From positions 1 to 64,000 of the forward strand of contig DAIUFE010000005.1 of NCBI GenBank assembly GCA_036844765.1: a DNA stretch of 64,000 nucleotides, read 5' to 3'. The DNA is from Thermocaproicibacter sp036844765 (GTDB taxonomy: Bacteria; Bacillota; Clostridia; Oscillospirales; Acutalibacteraceae). This document shows positions 34,057-42,876 of this stretch, piece after piece (positions within the stretch are counted from its first letter, which is position 1; the number at the start of each line of letters is the position of its first letter). The position numbers and the translations under genes are program-made. The notes below the pieces were generated by a model. That model saw only the letters and a program-made list of their open reading frames with translations. It was not told the origin of the DNA and did not search any database.

Positions 34057-35703
34057 ATGCAGGTCAAACTGAAGATTCTCAGTTCGCTCGCCAAAGTGTT
34101 CGCCGACGAAGAGCCGACGGAGTACCCGGAAACCGGCAGGCCTTCCGGCTTCAAAAACGAGACGATCTCGTTCCAGGCGGCCTATCGAGCCGATACGGCA
34201 GGGAGCGAGCCGGCCAGGATCGAAGTCGAATCCCCGATCGCGGAGCGGATCAGGGTCCGGCAGGTGCGGCTCGTTCCGGTCGGACTCGCCGCATTCACCG
34301 ACGCGGACGACAACTATTTAAGGAAGACCCCGGGCCTGTATCCCGACCTGCTGACCGACCTGAAGGACGGGGTGGTCCGCCTCTTGGGCGGGCAGTGGAG
34401 CAGCCTCTGGATCGACGTCGAGCCCGACGAAGAAGCGGCCGCGGGGGTCTATCCCGTTAAAATAGCGATCCGGACGCCGCAGGGAGAACCGCTCGCGGAG
34501 CGGACGGTCTCCGTAGAGATTCTGGACGCTCTGCTTCCCCCGCAGACGCTGCGGAACACAAACTGGTTTTATACGGATTGCCTCGCGCAGTATTATCAGG
34601 TTCCCGTTTTTTCCGAGCGGCACTGGAAGATTATCGAAAACTTCGCGGCGCTCGCGGCCCGGCGGGGGATCAACATGATCCTCACCCCGGCCTTCACCCC
34701 TCCGCTTGACACGGCCGTGGGCGGGGAACGGCTCACCACGCAGCTGGTCGACGTCCGCCTGGACCAAGGCGCCTACTCCTTCGGCTTTGAAAAGCTGAAG
34801 CGGTGGGTCGGGATGTGCGGGCGCGCGGGCATCCGGTATTTCGAGTTCAGCCACCTGTTCACCCAGTGGGGCGCACGGTCGGCGCCCAAGGTCATGGCGA
34901 CCGTGGACGGCGTATACAAAAAGCTGTTCGGCTGGGAGACCGCGGCGACGGACGAAGAATACAAAAGGTTCCTGCGGGAATATCTCGGCGCCCTCACCCC
35001 GCTGCTGCGGGAGTGGGGGATCGCCGACCGGTGCTATTTCCATATTTCGGACGAGCCGTCCCTCGAGCATCTTCGGGATTACAAAGCGGCCAGGGAAATC
35101 GCGGCGCCTTATCTTCAGGGCTTTGAGATCATCGACGCGCTCTCGGATTTCGAGTTTTACAAGAGCGGCGCGATCTCCAAGCCGATCCCGGCGAACGACC
35201 ACATCGCCCCCTTTATCGAAGCCGGAGTCAAGGGCCTGTGGACCTATTACTGCGTGGGGCAGTACAAAGACGTCAGCAACCTGTTCATCGCCATGCCGTC
35301 CGCGAGGAACCGGATCTTCGGGGTACAGCTTTACAAATACGGCATCGAGGGCATCCTGCAGTGGGGATACGACTTCTACAACACGCAGTATTCGCTGGAC
35401 CGGATCGACCCCTATGCGGTCACCGACGCGGGCGGCTGGGTCCCGTCCGGCGACGCCTTTCAGGTCTACCCGGGGCGCGGCGGGCAGCCCGAGGAGTCCA
35501 TCCGGCTGATGGTGAAGGCGCAGGCGCTTTACGACCTTCGCGCCTTCAGGCTGCTGGAGAGCCTGACGGACAAGGCCTTCGTTCTCCGGCTGATCGAGGA
35601 CGGCCTCTCCGAGCCCGTCACGTTCTCAAGGTACCCAAAATCCGACGTCTATCTTCTCCGGCTGCGGAACCGCGTCAACCGCGAGATCATGGCGAGAATC
35701 TAA
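34057..35703 (+). CDS. DUF4091-type probable glycoside hydrolase
   Basis: This 548-residue protein lacks a signal peptide. Residues 1-165 form a beta-sandwich (GGQWSSLWIDVEPDEEAAAGVYPVKIAIRT), followed by a TIM barrel with RGINMILTPAFTPPLD, GIRYFEFSHLFTQWG and CYFHISDEPSLEHL; the DEP acid pair near residue 333 is a likely catalytic site. The C-terminal part includes GIEGILQWGYDFYNTQY and GGWVPSGDAFQVYPG, typical of DUF4091. The start at 34057 has AAGGAGGAG. It has its own promoter and is followed by a palindromic element that may end transcription. It is a single gene; its sugar substrate is unknown. Confidence 0.82.
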   Translation: MQVKLKILSSLAKVFADEEPTEYPETGRPSGFKNETISFQAAYRADTAGSEPARIEVESPIAERIRVRQVRLVPVGLAAFTDADDNYLRKTPGLYPDLLTDLKDGVVRLLGGQWSSLWIDVEPDEEAAAGVYPVKIAIRTPQGEPLAERTVSVEILDALLPPQTLRNTNWFYTDCLAQYYQVPVFSERHWKIIENFAALAARRGINMILTPAFTPPLDTAVGGERLTTQLVDVRLDQGAYSFGFEKLKRWVGMCGRAGIRYFEFSHLFTQWGARSAPKVMATVDGVYKKLFGWETAATDEEYKRFLREYLGALTPLLREWGIADRCYFHISDEPSLEHLRDYKAAREIAAPYLQGFEIIDALSDFEFYKSGAISKPIPANDHIAPFIEAGVKGLWTYYCVGQYKDVSNLFIAMPSARNRIFGVQLYKYGIEGILQWGYDFYNTQYSLDRIDPYAVTDAGGWVPSGDAFQVYPGRGGQPEESIRLMVKAQALYDLRAFRLLESLTDKAFVLRLIEDGLSEPVTFSRYPKSDVYLLRLRNRVNREIMARI

Positions 35704-35715
35704 CCCAGCGGCGCC

Positions 35716-35818
35716 TACAGTATTTCCAGTTGAGTGACGGAATGAAAATCGCTTCTCCCCCGCCCGAGGCGGTGGGAGAAGCGATTTTCATCTCTCCATC
35801 ACGACCGGAACCGCTGTA
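35716..35818. mobile_element. Palindromic TA-flanked element, copy 2
   Basis: It is TA-CAGTATTTCCAGTTGAG at the left and, on the other strand, TA-CAGCGGTTCCGGTCGTG at the right. Both arms share GAAAATCGCTTCTCC and meet in a CCGCCCGAGGCGG hairpin. The body is 99 bp between the TA pairs. It sits between convergent genes, where the hairpin could also work as a terminator. Confidence 0.88.
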
Positions 35819-35824
35819 GATCCG

Positions 35825-36634
35825 TCAAAGCGTGAGGACGGACAGCGCGTCGTCGATCTCTTTTCCGACGTCGCCGGTTCTCCATTCGGTAAAATAATTC
35901 AGGCACGCGCAGACAAAACGGATGCCGTCTTGCATGTGGGTCCTGCGGAAATGCACATGCCCCATCACGCCGTAGCGGACGTTGCAGCGCCGGTAAAGCT
36001 CGCCGTAGTCCGGGCTGCCGAGGAACGCGTTGAAATAATCCCATTTTCCCCGCGTTTCCGGCACGAGGAAGGCGCGGATGCCGACCACGTGCGTCACGGC
36101 GATCAGCTTGCTGCCGGCGGCCGTGCCTTCGGCGAGACTTCTTTCCAGGCGGGCGAGCATTTCCCGGTGGACCTGCCGGTCGTCCGCGTGCCAGCGGGTG
36201 TTCACGCTGTCCATCCACGTGCGGCCGTACATGCTGTGCCGGGCGAATTCCTCCGGGCTGAATTTCGGGTTCCCGAACGAGTGGTCGTACCACCCCGTTT
36301 CCCCCACGGCGGCCCAGCCGCCGCCCAGCGGGACGCACCGGCCCGAAAGGCAGCGCGGATGCTCCGCGTAGCGGCGGTAGATCTCACGGGTATCGCCGTA
36401 TTCGCCCGCTTCGTCCCACAGGTCGTGGTTGCCGGGCACGAAATAAAACGGAACGTCCGTCAGGCCGGCGAACCGCTCGAAGAAAGCGAACGTCGTCTTA
36501 TAGCGGTTGGAAACGTCCCCCGCCAGCAGCAGGCAGTCCAGCTTTTTCTCCTTCGTTTTCTCGGCCAGCACTTCCGTGACGGGATACGCTTTGTTCCGGT
36601 CGATATGGATGTCCGAGATCACTCCGATTCTCAT
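35825..36634 (-). CDS. Metallophosphoesterase
   Basis: This is a two-metal phosphoesterase of 269 residues. Metal-binding motifs are in order: GVISDIHID, LLAGDVSNR, VPGNHDLWDE, THVVGIR, and GHVHFRRT. There is no signal peptide. The start at 36634 is supported by AAGGAG, though at a long spacing; an ATG at 36670 gives a longer form. It follows the oppF gene by ten bases and is probably the last gene of that operon. The substrate (nucleotide, phospholipid or protein phosphate) cannot be told. Confidence 0.87.
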   Translation of the reverse strand: MRIGVISDIHIDRNKAYPVTEVLAEKTKEKKLDCLLLAGDVSNRYKTTFAFFERFAGLTDVPFYFVPGNHDLWDEAGEYGDTREIYRRYAEHPRCLSGRCVPLGGGWAAVGETGWYDHSFGNPKFSPEEFARHSMYGRTWMDSVNTRWHADDRQVHREMLARLERSLAEGTAAGSKLIAVTHVVGIRAFLVPETRGKWDYFNAFLGSPDYGELYRRCNVRYGVMGHVHFRRTHMQDGIRFVCACLNYFTEWRTGDVGKEIDDALSVLTL

Positions 36635-36644
36635 CGCAGCCGGC

Positions 36645-37631
36645 TCACTCCTTCCCCGTTTCTTCCGCAAAACGGCAGCGCGCCCAGTGGCCGTCCCCGA
36701 TTTGCTTCATTTCGGGAGCGGCCTGTGCGCAGACCGGCGCGGCCCGGCTGCAGCGGGTGTGGAACGCGCAGCCGGAGGGCGGGTCCAGAAGGCTCGGCAC
36801 CTCCCCGCTCAGCAGGATCCGCTTCCGGGCGCTTTCGGCCACGGAGGGGACGGCGGAAAGCAGCGCCCGGGTATAAGGGTGCCGCGGGTCGCCGTACACG
36901 TCCTCCACGCCGCCGCATTCCACCAGCCGGCCCAAGTACATCACACCGATGCGGTCGCTCATGTACTGCACCACATTCAGGTCGTGCGAGATAAAAAGAT
37001 AGGTCAGATTTCTGGTCTCCTTCAGGCTTTTCAGCAGGTTGAGGATCTGGGACTGGATCGACACGTCCAGCGCGGAGACCGGCTCGTCCGCGACCAGAAA
37101 TTTGGAGTCGAGCATCAGGGCGGCCGCGATATTGACGCGCTGGCGCTGCCCGCCGCTGAGCTCGTGCGGAAAGGCGCTCAGGTAGCCGGCGTCCAGCCCG
37201 ACGGTCTCCATCATCTCCTCCACGCGCTTCCGGCGCTCCCGCCGGTCGAGCTTGGTGTGGATCACCAGCGGCTCCTCGACGATCCAGCCGATCCTCCGCT
37301 TGGGGTTGAGCGAAGCGTACGGGTCCTGGAGCACGATCTGGATCTCGCGGCGCATCGCCCTCTTTTCTTCCGCCGTCATCTGCTTCACGCTTTTGCCCCG
37401 GTAGCGGATCTCGCCGGAAGAGGGCGGGAAGATCCCGGCGAGCATCTGGCCCGTCGTCGATTTTCCGCAGCCCGATTCCCCCACGAGGCCGAAGACTTCG
37501 CCGGGGCAGATCGCAAGGCTCAGGCCGTCCACCGCGCGGATGCTCCGTTTCAGGAAGGGATTGCTCCGGTTCCGGATGCGGTATTCCTTGCTGACGTTCA
37601 CGAGCTCGATCAGCGGCTGCCTTTCGCTCAT
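36645..37631 (-). CDS. Peptide ABC transporter ATPase, OppF/DppF type (system 1)
   Basis: This is one of two ATPases that drive peptide import, 328 residues. Walker A GLVGESGCGKSTTGQML, signature HELSGGQRQRVNIAAAL, Walker B FLVADEPVSALDVS and the H loop FISHDLN are intact. The C-terminal part CAFHTRCSRAAPVC is the cysteine-rich region of Opp/Dpp ATPases. The start at 37631 overlaps the oppD stop by four bases (ATGA). It is last but one in the operon oppA-B-C-D-F on the minus strand. Confidence 0.95.
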   Translation of the reverse strand: MSERQPLIELVNVSKEYRIRNRSNPFLKRSIRAVDGLSLAICPGEVFGLVGESGCGKSTTGQMLAGIFPPSSGEIRYRGKSVKQMTAEEKRAMRREIQIVLQDPYASLNPKRRIGWIVEEPLVIHTKLDRRERRKRVEEMMETVGLDAGYLSAFPHELSGGQRQRVNIAAALMLDSKFLVADEPVSALDVSIQSQILNLLKSLKETRNLTYLFISHDLNVVQYMSDRIGVMYLGRLVECGGVEDVYGDPRHPYTRALLSAVPSVAESARKRILLSGEVPSLLDPPSGCAFHTRCSRAAPVCAQAAPEMKQIGDGHWARCRFAEETGKE

Positions 37632-38599
37632 TCCGCCCCACCTCCCGCAAAAAAGCAGCGGACTTTCCGGCCGTTTTGCTCCGTGAGCCGCGGCACCGCC
37701 TCCCGGCACCGGGGCCTCGCCCGGGCGCACCGGTCGCAGAACGGGCAGACCCCGGCCGGGCGCTGATCCAGCGCCGCGACGACCCCCGGGATCGTATAGA
37801 GCGGCCGCCCGCGCTTCTGCGGCGTGGGAATGGATTCCAAAAGCTGGCGCGTGTAGGGATGCAGCGGGCGCCGGAGCACCTCCCCCACCCCGCCTTCTTC
37901 GACGATGAAGCCGGCGTACATCACGATGACCCGGGAGCAGACCTCTCGGACGACGCCCAGGTCGTGCGAGATCAGCAGCACGGCGGTCGAAAGCGACCGG
38001 TTCAGCTGTTTGATCAGCTCCAGAATCTGGTACTGGATCGTCACGTCGAGCGCGGTGGTCGGCTCGTCGGCAATGAGAAGCGCCGGGCGGTTGATCAGCG
38101 CCATCGCGATCACGACGCGCTGCTTCATCCCGCCCGAAAGCTGATGCGGAAACTCCCAGTACAGGGAATCCGGCCGGGAAAGCCCGACCTGTTTCATCAC
38201 GCGGAGGGCGGCCGCCCGGGCCTCGCTTTTGCTTCCCCCGTGCTGCAGGAACGCCTCCGCGATCTGGCGCCCGACGGGCATCAGGGGATTCAGCGCGGTC
38301 ATCGGCTCCTGAAACACGATCGAGATATCTTTGCCGCGCAGGCCGCACATCCGGGCTTCCGTCCACTCAACGAGGTCCGCGCCGCGGAACCGGATCTCCC
38401 CCGCGCCGACGCGGGCCGCCTCCGGCAGCAGGCCGATGACGGAAAGAGCCGTGAGGCTTTTGCCGCACCCGGATTCCCCGACGAGGCCGACGATCTCCCC
38501 CCGGTCCAGGCGGAAGCCGACGGAATCCAGCGCGCGGTAGGCGTGGCCGCGGATCCGGATCTCCACGGTCAGCCCTTCGACGTCCAACAGATGCTCCAT
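37628..38599 (-). CDS. Peptide ABC transporter ATPase, OppD/DppD type (system 1)
   Basis: This is the partner ATPase, 323 residues: Walker A GLVGESGCGKSLTALS, signature HQLSGGMKQRVVIAMAL, Walker B LLIADEPTTALDVT, H loop LISHDLG, and a C-terminal cysteine-rich part (CPFCDRCARARPRC). The start at 38599 has AAGGGGGG. It lies 14 bases after the oppC gene. Confidence 0.95.
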   Translation of the reverse strand: MEHLLDVEGLTVEIRIRGHAYRALDSVGFRLDRGEIVGLVGESGCGKSLTALSVIGLLPEAARVGAGEIRFRGADLVEWTEARMCGLRGKDISIVFQEPMTALNPLMPVGRQIAEAFLQHGGSKSEARAAALRVMKQVGLSRPDSLYWEFPHQLSGGMKQRVVIAMALINRPALLIADEPTTALDVTIQYQILELIKQLNRSLSTAVLLISHDLGVVREVCSRVIVMYAGFIVEEGGVGEVLRRPLHPYTRQLLESIPTPQKRGRPLYTIPGVVAALDQRPAGVCPFCDRCARARPRCREAVPRLTEQNGRKVRCFFAGGGAE

Positions 38600-38613
38600 G
38601 CCCCGTCCCCCCT

Positions 38614-39432
38614 TTAAGCCGTTCTGGCGTCCGTCACGTCGCGCAGGCCGTCCCCCAGCAGGTTGAAGCCCAGCACCATCATCGTGATCAGGCAGCCCGG
38701 GATGAACGCGTACCACGGGCTGGAAAGAAGATAGGCCTGCGCCTCGAAAAGCATCATGCCCCAGCTCGGCTCGGGCGGCTGGATGCCGAGGCCGAGGTAG
38801 CTCAGGCCCGCCTCGGAGAGGACGGCGCCGGCGAAGCCGACGGACGCCGTCACCAGAAGCGGCGAAACCATGTTCGGCAGGATATGCAGCGCCATCAGGC
38901 GCAGCGGGGAGGCCCCCCGGGAGCGCGCGGCCTTGACGTAGTCCATCTCTTTGATCTGCAGAAAGCCCGCCCGGGCGATCCGGCAGAAGCGCGGGATCGC
39001 CGTGACGCCCAGGGCCGCCGCGGTGTGCAGCGTGCTTGAGCCGGACACCGTGATGATCACCAGCGCCAGGATCACGCCGGGGAACGCCATCAGCGCATCG
39101 GTTATCCGCATGAGGACCTCGTCCACGGCCCCGCCGAGATACCCGGCGGCCGCCCCGAACAGCAGCCCGAACAGAAAACCGATGCCGACCGAGGAAAAGC
39201 CGACCAGGAACACGCTCTGCGAGCCCTTCATCACGCGGCTCAGGATATCGCGCCCGAAGTTGTCCGTCCCGAGCGGATGGGCCGGGGTGGGAAGCTGGAA
39301 CTTCTGCTGGGTGTTCATCCCGTTCGGGTCGTAGGGAAGATAGAAAAAGCTGACGGCCAGGATCAGGACCAAAATGCCGAGCAGCACGGCCCCGATCATG
39401 AAATTTTTATTTTGAACGCATTTTTTGAGCAT
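38614..39432 (-). CDS. Peptide ABC transporter permease, OppC/DppC type (system 1)
   Basis: This 272-residue membrane protein has one N-terminal helix and five further segments. The OppC hallmark HPLGTDNFGRDILSRVMKGSQ near 52-72 is present. The EAA loop is VKAARSRGASPLRLMALHILPN. PEPSWGMMLFEA near the end is typical. The start at 39432 has GAGG. It transports peptides together with the OppB-type permease upstream. Confidence 0.95.
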   Translation of the reverse strand: MLKKCVQNKNFMIGAVLLGILVLILAVSFFYLPYDPNGMNTQQKFQLPTPAHPLGTDNFGRDILSRVMKGSQSVFLVGFSSVGIGFLFGLLFGAAAGYLGGAVDEVLMRITDALMAFPGVILALVIITVSGSSTLHTAAALGVTAIPRFCRIARAGFLQIKEMDYVKAARSRGASPLRLMALHILPNMVSPLLVTASVGFAGAVLSEAGLSYLGLGIQPPEPSWGMMLFEAQAYLLSSPWYAFIPGCLITMMVLGFNLLGDGLRDVTDARTA

Positions 39433-39456
39433 CAGATACCTCGTTCGCCCGGCGGG

Positions 39457-40410
39457 TCACCGGTCGATGCGGATGCGCGGGTCGATGGCCGCGTACAGGA
39501 GGTCGACGAGAAAATTGATGGCCACCACGGTCAGCGCCAGGTAGAACACCAGCCCCTGCACGAGCGGAAAATCCCGGTTGCCCACGCCCGAGATCAGCAG
39601 CCGGCCGATCCCCGGAAGGTTGAACACGTTTTCGATAATGATGCTGCCGCCCAGCACCTCCACGGCAATCATGCCGAGGATCGTGACGGTCGGCAGCAGA
39701 GCATTTTTCAGAACATGGCGGTACAGCACGGCGTTCCTCGTCAGGCCCTTGCTGCGCGCGGTCCTCACGTAGTCCATGTTCATCTGGTCCAGCAGCGTGT
39801 TTTTCAGGTAGCGGATCACCACGGCCGTCGTTCCGATGGAAATGGACAGGGCGGGCAGCACGAGCGAGCGGACCGCGCCCCAGAAGCTTTGGGAAAACGG
39901 GATGAAATCGCCGGAGGGCAGCCAGCGCAGCGCGACGGAAAACACCAGGATCAGCAGGATGGAGAGCCAGAAGGACGGCACGGCGATGCCGACCTGCATC
40001 ACCGCGGACAGCGCGGTCGCGAGCTTTTTATTGTTGTTTTTCGCCAGGTAGACCGAGACCGGCACGACCAGAACGACCGTGATCAGCAGCGACAGCACCG
40101 TGAGGCCGGCCGTGACGGGCAGGGCGTCGCGGATCAGCTCCATCACGGGGACCTGGTACCGCAGCGAGACGCCGAGGTTTCCGCTGAACAGCCCGCCCAC
40201 CCAGTTGAAATACCGCTGCTGGATCGGCAGGTCGAGGCCCATCTGCTTCGACAGGGCCTGCACCTGGAGCGGGTCCGCGTCCACGCCGAGGATGATGGCG
40301 GCCGGGTCACCGGGAAGGATCTGAAACGCGAAGAAGGTCAGGAGGGAAATCGCGAACAGCGTGACCGCCGCCGAGGAAAGCTTTTTGAGGAGATAGAACG
40401 CCGCTCTCAT
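39457..40410 (-). CDS. Peptide ABC transporter permease, OppB/DppB type (system 1)
   Basis: This 317-residue permease has LLTFFAFQILPGDPAAIILG after the first helix and YVRTARSKGLTRNAVLYRHVLKNALLPTVTILG as the EAA loop. IIENVFNLPGIGRLLISGVGNRD follows, and it ends ...LYAAIDPRIRIDR. It starts six bases after the oppA stop without a clear ribosome site, so translation may depend on coupling. Confidence 0.94.
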   Translation of the reverse strand: MRAAFYLLKKLSSAAVTLFAISLLTFFAFQILPGDPAAIILGVDADPLQVQALSKQMGLDLPIQQRYFNWVGGLFSGNLGVSLRYQVPVMELIRDALPVTAGLTVLSLLITVVLVVPVSVYLAKNNNKKLATALSAVMQVGIAVPSFWLSILLILVFSVALRWLPSGDFIPFSQSFWGAVRSLVLPALSISIGTTAVVIRYLKNTLLDQMNMDYVRTARSKGLTRNAVLYRHVLKNALLPTVTILGMIAVEVLGGSIIIENVFNLPGIGRLLISGVGNRDFPLVQGLVFYLALTVVAINFLVDLLYAAIDPRIRIDR

Positions 40411-40416
40411 GACGGG

Positions 40417-41976
40417 TTACGGCTCGACCGAGAGCTCGCCCAGGTTGAAGAAGGTGACGGGGTAAATGGCCAGGCCCTTGACTTTTTTGGAGACCGCGAA
40501 AACGAGGTGCGGGTCCTGGATGAACACCGTCGCCGCCTGATCGACCAGCATCTGCTGGGCGTCCTTGTAAATCTGCGCGCGCTCGGTCTGGTCGGCCGTG
40601 AGGGCGCCTTTCGCGACCAGGGCGTCGTAGTCCTTATTGGAGAAGTTGAAATAATTCTTGGCGTAGGTAGTGGAAAAGCGGTTCAGGAAGTCCTGCGGGT
40701 CCAGCTTGCCGCTGTGGCCGATGATGGTCGTCTGGTAATCGCGCTTCGTGTAGACGCCGTCCAGCCACTGCGCCCATTCGATCAGCTGGATGTTCAGCGT
40801 GATGCCGACCTTCGCAAGCTGGTTCTTGATGACCTGCGCGGTATCCACGTGGAACTGGTAGTTGGAGGGGACCTTCACGGTCAGGGTGAAGCCGTCCGCG
40901 TATCCCGCTTCCTTCAGAAGCTCCTTGGCCTTGGCGGCGTCGGGATGGTAGGCGTTGATCTTGTCGTTGTAATAAACTGCCATGCTGGGGCTCAGGAAGG
41001 ACTCGACCTTGGTTCCCGCGCCGTTTGCGACGGTGCTGATGATCTCGTCCTTGTCGATCGCGTAGCAGATGGCCTGGCGGACCTTCAGGTTGTCGAGCGG
41101 CTTAACCTTGTTGTTCAGCGCGAAGATCTGCACCATGTTCTGCGGACCCTGGATAATGTCGAAATCGCTGCCGAGCGCCTGGATATCGCTGGAGTTGATG
41201 CCCGCGATGTCCAGGTCCCCCGATTTGAGCGCCATCAGCTTCGCGTTTTCATCCGTCATGATCGAGAATTCGACGCGGTCCACCTTCGGCTTGCGGTCGG
41301 CGATGGTGGTGTAGCCGTCGTTTTTCTCGAGCACGACCTTCTGGCCTTTCACGTACTGCACAAACTTATACGGGCCCGTGCCGATCGGCTGCGTGGCGTT
41401 TTTCTCGTAGTCCTTTTCCACGATCGAAAAGATCGCCTTGCTCAAAAATCCGGCGTCCTTGTTCTTCAGCGTGAACACGACCGTGTAGTCGTCCGGGCAC
41501 TCCACCTTGGCCAGCTCCGCGCTCAGGGTGGAGCTCAGCGCCTTGGCCCCGCTCAGGCCCGCCAGCTTGTCGTAGGTGTATTTCACGTCCTTGGCGGTGC
41601 AGTCCTTTCCGTCGTGGAAGCGGATGCCCTTTTTGAGCTTAAATGTGTAGGTGAGCCCGTCGTCCGAGAGGGTGTAGGATTCCGCGATCGCCGGGATGAA
41701 CTCGCCCTTCTGGTTGAACCCGAGCAGCCCCTCGAACACGTTGTCCATCACGGACGACGTGTCGGTGGCCGCCGAAAGCATCGGGTCGAGGCTGTCCGGC
41801 TCCGATCCCAGAGCAATTTTGACGGTGGTCTCTTTCGGCGCGGCCGCGCTGGTTACACCGGCGGAAGAGCTGCCGGCCGGCGCGCTGCCGGAAGCCGCCG
41901 GCTGCCCGGAGCACCCCGCGAGAGCGATCGTGGCCGCCGCCAGCAGGAATGCCGTCCATCTTTTGAACCGAGTCAT
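40417..41976 (-). CDS. Peptide-binding lipoprotein, OppA/DppA type (family 5, system 1)
   Basis: This 519-residue lipoprotein captures peptides (or related solutes such as nickel or glycosides in some members) outside the cell. The signal peptide ends in LAAATIALAGC. Family 5 motifs: SLDPMLSAATDTSSVMDNVFEGLL, SYTLSDDGLTYTFKLKKGIRFHDG, and PIGTGPYKFVQYVKGQ. The start at 41976 has AAAGGAG; the upstream in-frame extension lacks a signal. It is the first gene of the operon. In these systems the binding protein sets the specificity. Confidence 0.94.
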   Translation of the reverse strand: MTRFKRWTAFLLAAATIALAGCSGQPAASGSAPAGSSSAGVTSAAAPKETTVKIALGSEPDSLDPMLSAATDTSSVMDNVFEGLLGFNQKGEFIPAIAESYTLSDDGLTYTFKLKKGIRFHDGKDCTAKDVKYTYDKLAGLSGAKALSSTLSAELAKVECPDDYTVVFTLKNKDAGFLSKAIFSIVEKDYEKNATQPIGTGPYKFVQYVKGQKVVLEKNDGYTTIADRKPKVDRVEFSIMTDENAKLMALKSGDLDIAGINSSDIQALGSDFDIIQGPQNMVQIFALNNKVKPLDNLKVRQAICYAIDKDEIISTVANGAGTKVESFLSPSMAVYYNDKINAYHPDAAKAKELLKEAGYADGFTLTVKVPSNYQFHVDTAQVIKNQLAKVGITLNIQLIEWAQWLDGVYTKRDYQTTIIGHSGKLDPQDFLNRFSTTYAKNYFNFSNKDYDALVAKGALTADQTERAQIYKDAQQMLVDQAATVFIQDPHLVFAVSKKVKGLAIYPVTFFNLGELSVEP

Positions 41977-42060
41977 TTTTTTGCTCCTTTCAGCAATGCC
42001 GTGGTTGCGTTGTTTCCTCATGAGAAGCTGTATGAAAATAAAAGACGAACTGCAAAAGGA

Positions 42061-42789
42061 TTAAAGGGAGAGGGTCAGTCCCCGCCGCGCCAGAAGCACC
42101 TTGCCGGCGTAGACGGACCGGGCCTCTTCCGCCAGGCGCTGGGGCCTGCCGAAGTGCGGAAGGTGCGTAAGCACCAGGCTCTTCGCCCGGGCCGCCGCGG
42201 CGAGCCGCCCCGCTTCGACCGCGGTGAGGTGCTGCGCCGTCCGGGGTTCGCGCCCGTCGCCGTAAAACGAGGCCTCGCACAAAAAGCAGCCGGCGTCCCG
42301 CGCGAAATTTGCAAGCTCCCCGAAATAAGCCGTGTCGCCGGAATAGACCAGCTCCGCTCCCCCCGGAGCCCCGACCCGAACGGCATAGCAGGGGACTTCA
42401 TGAAGCGTCCGGATCACTTCAAAGCGCAGGGAACCGATCCGAAAGGGATGCTCTTTCTCATAGCTGCGGCCCTCGCAGTATTGCTCATAGGCCAGCTTTC
42501 CCGCATCGCCCGGCCCCCAGGCGGAAAACGGCTTTTTCCGCCTCCCGATCTGTTTTTCGATCATCGCGGCATACTGCAGGCAGCCAAGGTCCGCGACGTG
42601 GTCCGGATGATCGTGCGAGACGACCACCGCGTCCAGTTCGCCCAGTGGGATGTATTCCTGCAGCCTGGTCAGCACGCCGCTGCCGCAGTCCAGTAAAACC
42701 TTGGTGTCCCCCTCTTCCACCAGATAGCCCGAGGTGGCCTCCCCTGCCGGCGGATAGGCGCCGTAACAGCCGATTACCGTCAATTTCAT
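42061..42789 (-). CDS. Metallo-beta-lactamase-fold hydrolase (RNase Z/YhfI-like)
   Basis: This 242-residue hydrolase has the metal motif SHDHPDHVADL (HxHxDH), further ligands in VYSGDTAYF and THLPHFG, and an N-terminal KLTVIGCYGAYPPAGEATSGYLVE typical of the RNase Z/arylsulfatase-like class. It lacks the exosite arm of true RNase Z, so tRNA processing is unlikely; a small-molecule or phosphodiester substrate is more likely. It lies 84 bases upstream of oppA on the same strand and after an RpiR gene. The ribosome site is weak. Confidence 0.87.
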   Translation of the reverse strand: MKLTVIGCYGAYPPAGEATSGYLVEEGDTKVLLDCGSGVLTRLQEYIPLGELDAVVVSHDHPDHVADLGCLQYAAMIEKQIGRRKKPFSAWGPGDAGKLAYEQYCEGRSYEKEHPFRIGSLRFEVIRTLHEVPCYAVRVGAPGGAELVYSGDTAYFGELANFARDAGCFLCEASFYGDGREPRTAQHLTAVEAGRLAAAARAKSLVLTHLPHFGRPQRLAEEARSVYAGKVLLARRGLTLSL

Positions 42790-42876
42790 CTTGAAACGGA
42801 TTCCATCTTTCCTTGTTAAATATTAAACAATCAGTTTTAATTCAGTTTACCACACCGGCCGCCGCTTTTCAAGCGC

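Noticed and set aside
39277..42696. A very long open frame (over 1100 codons) on the plus strand opposite the opp1 genes
   Set aside because: It is an antisense shadow caused by high GC at third codon positions. The translation is rich in Arg, His, Asp and Gln with no domain, while the minus strand encodes five clear transporter proteins.
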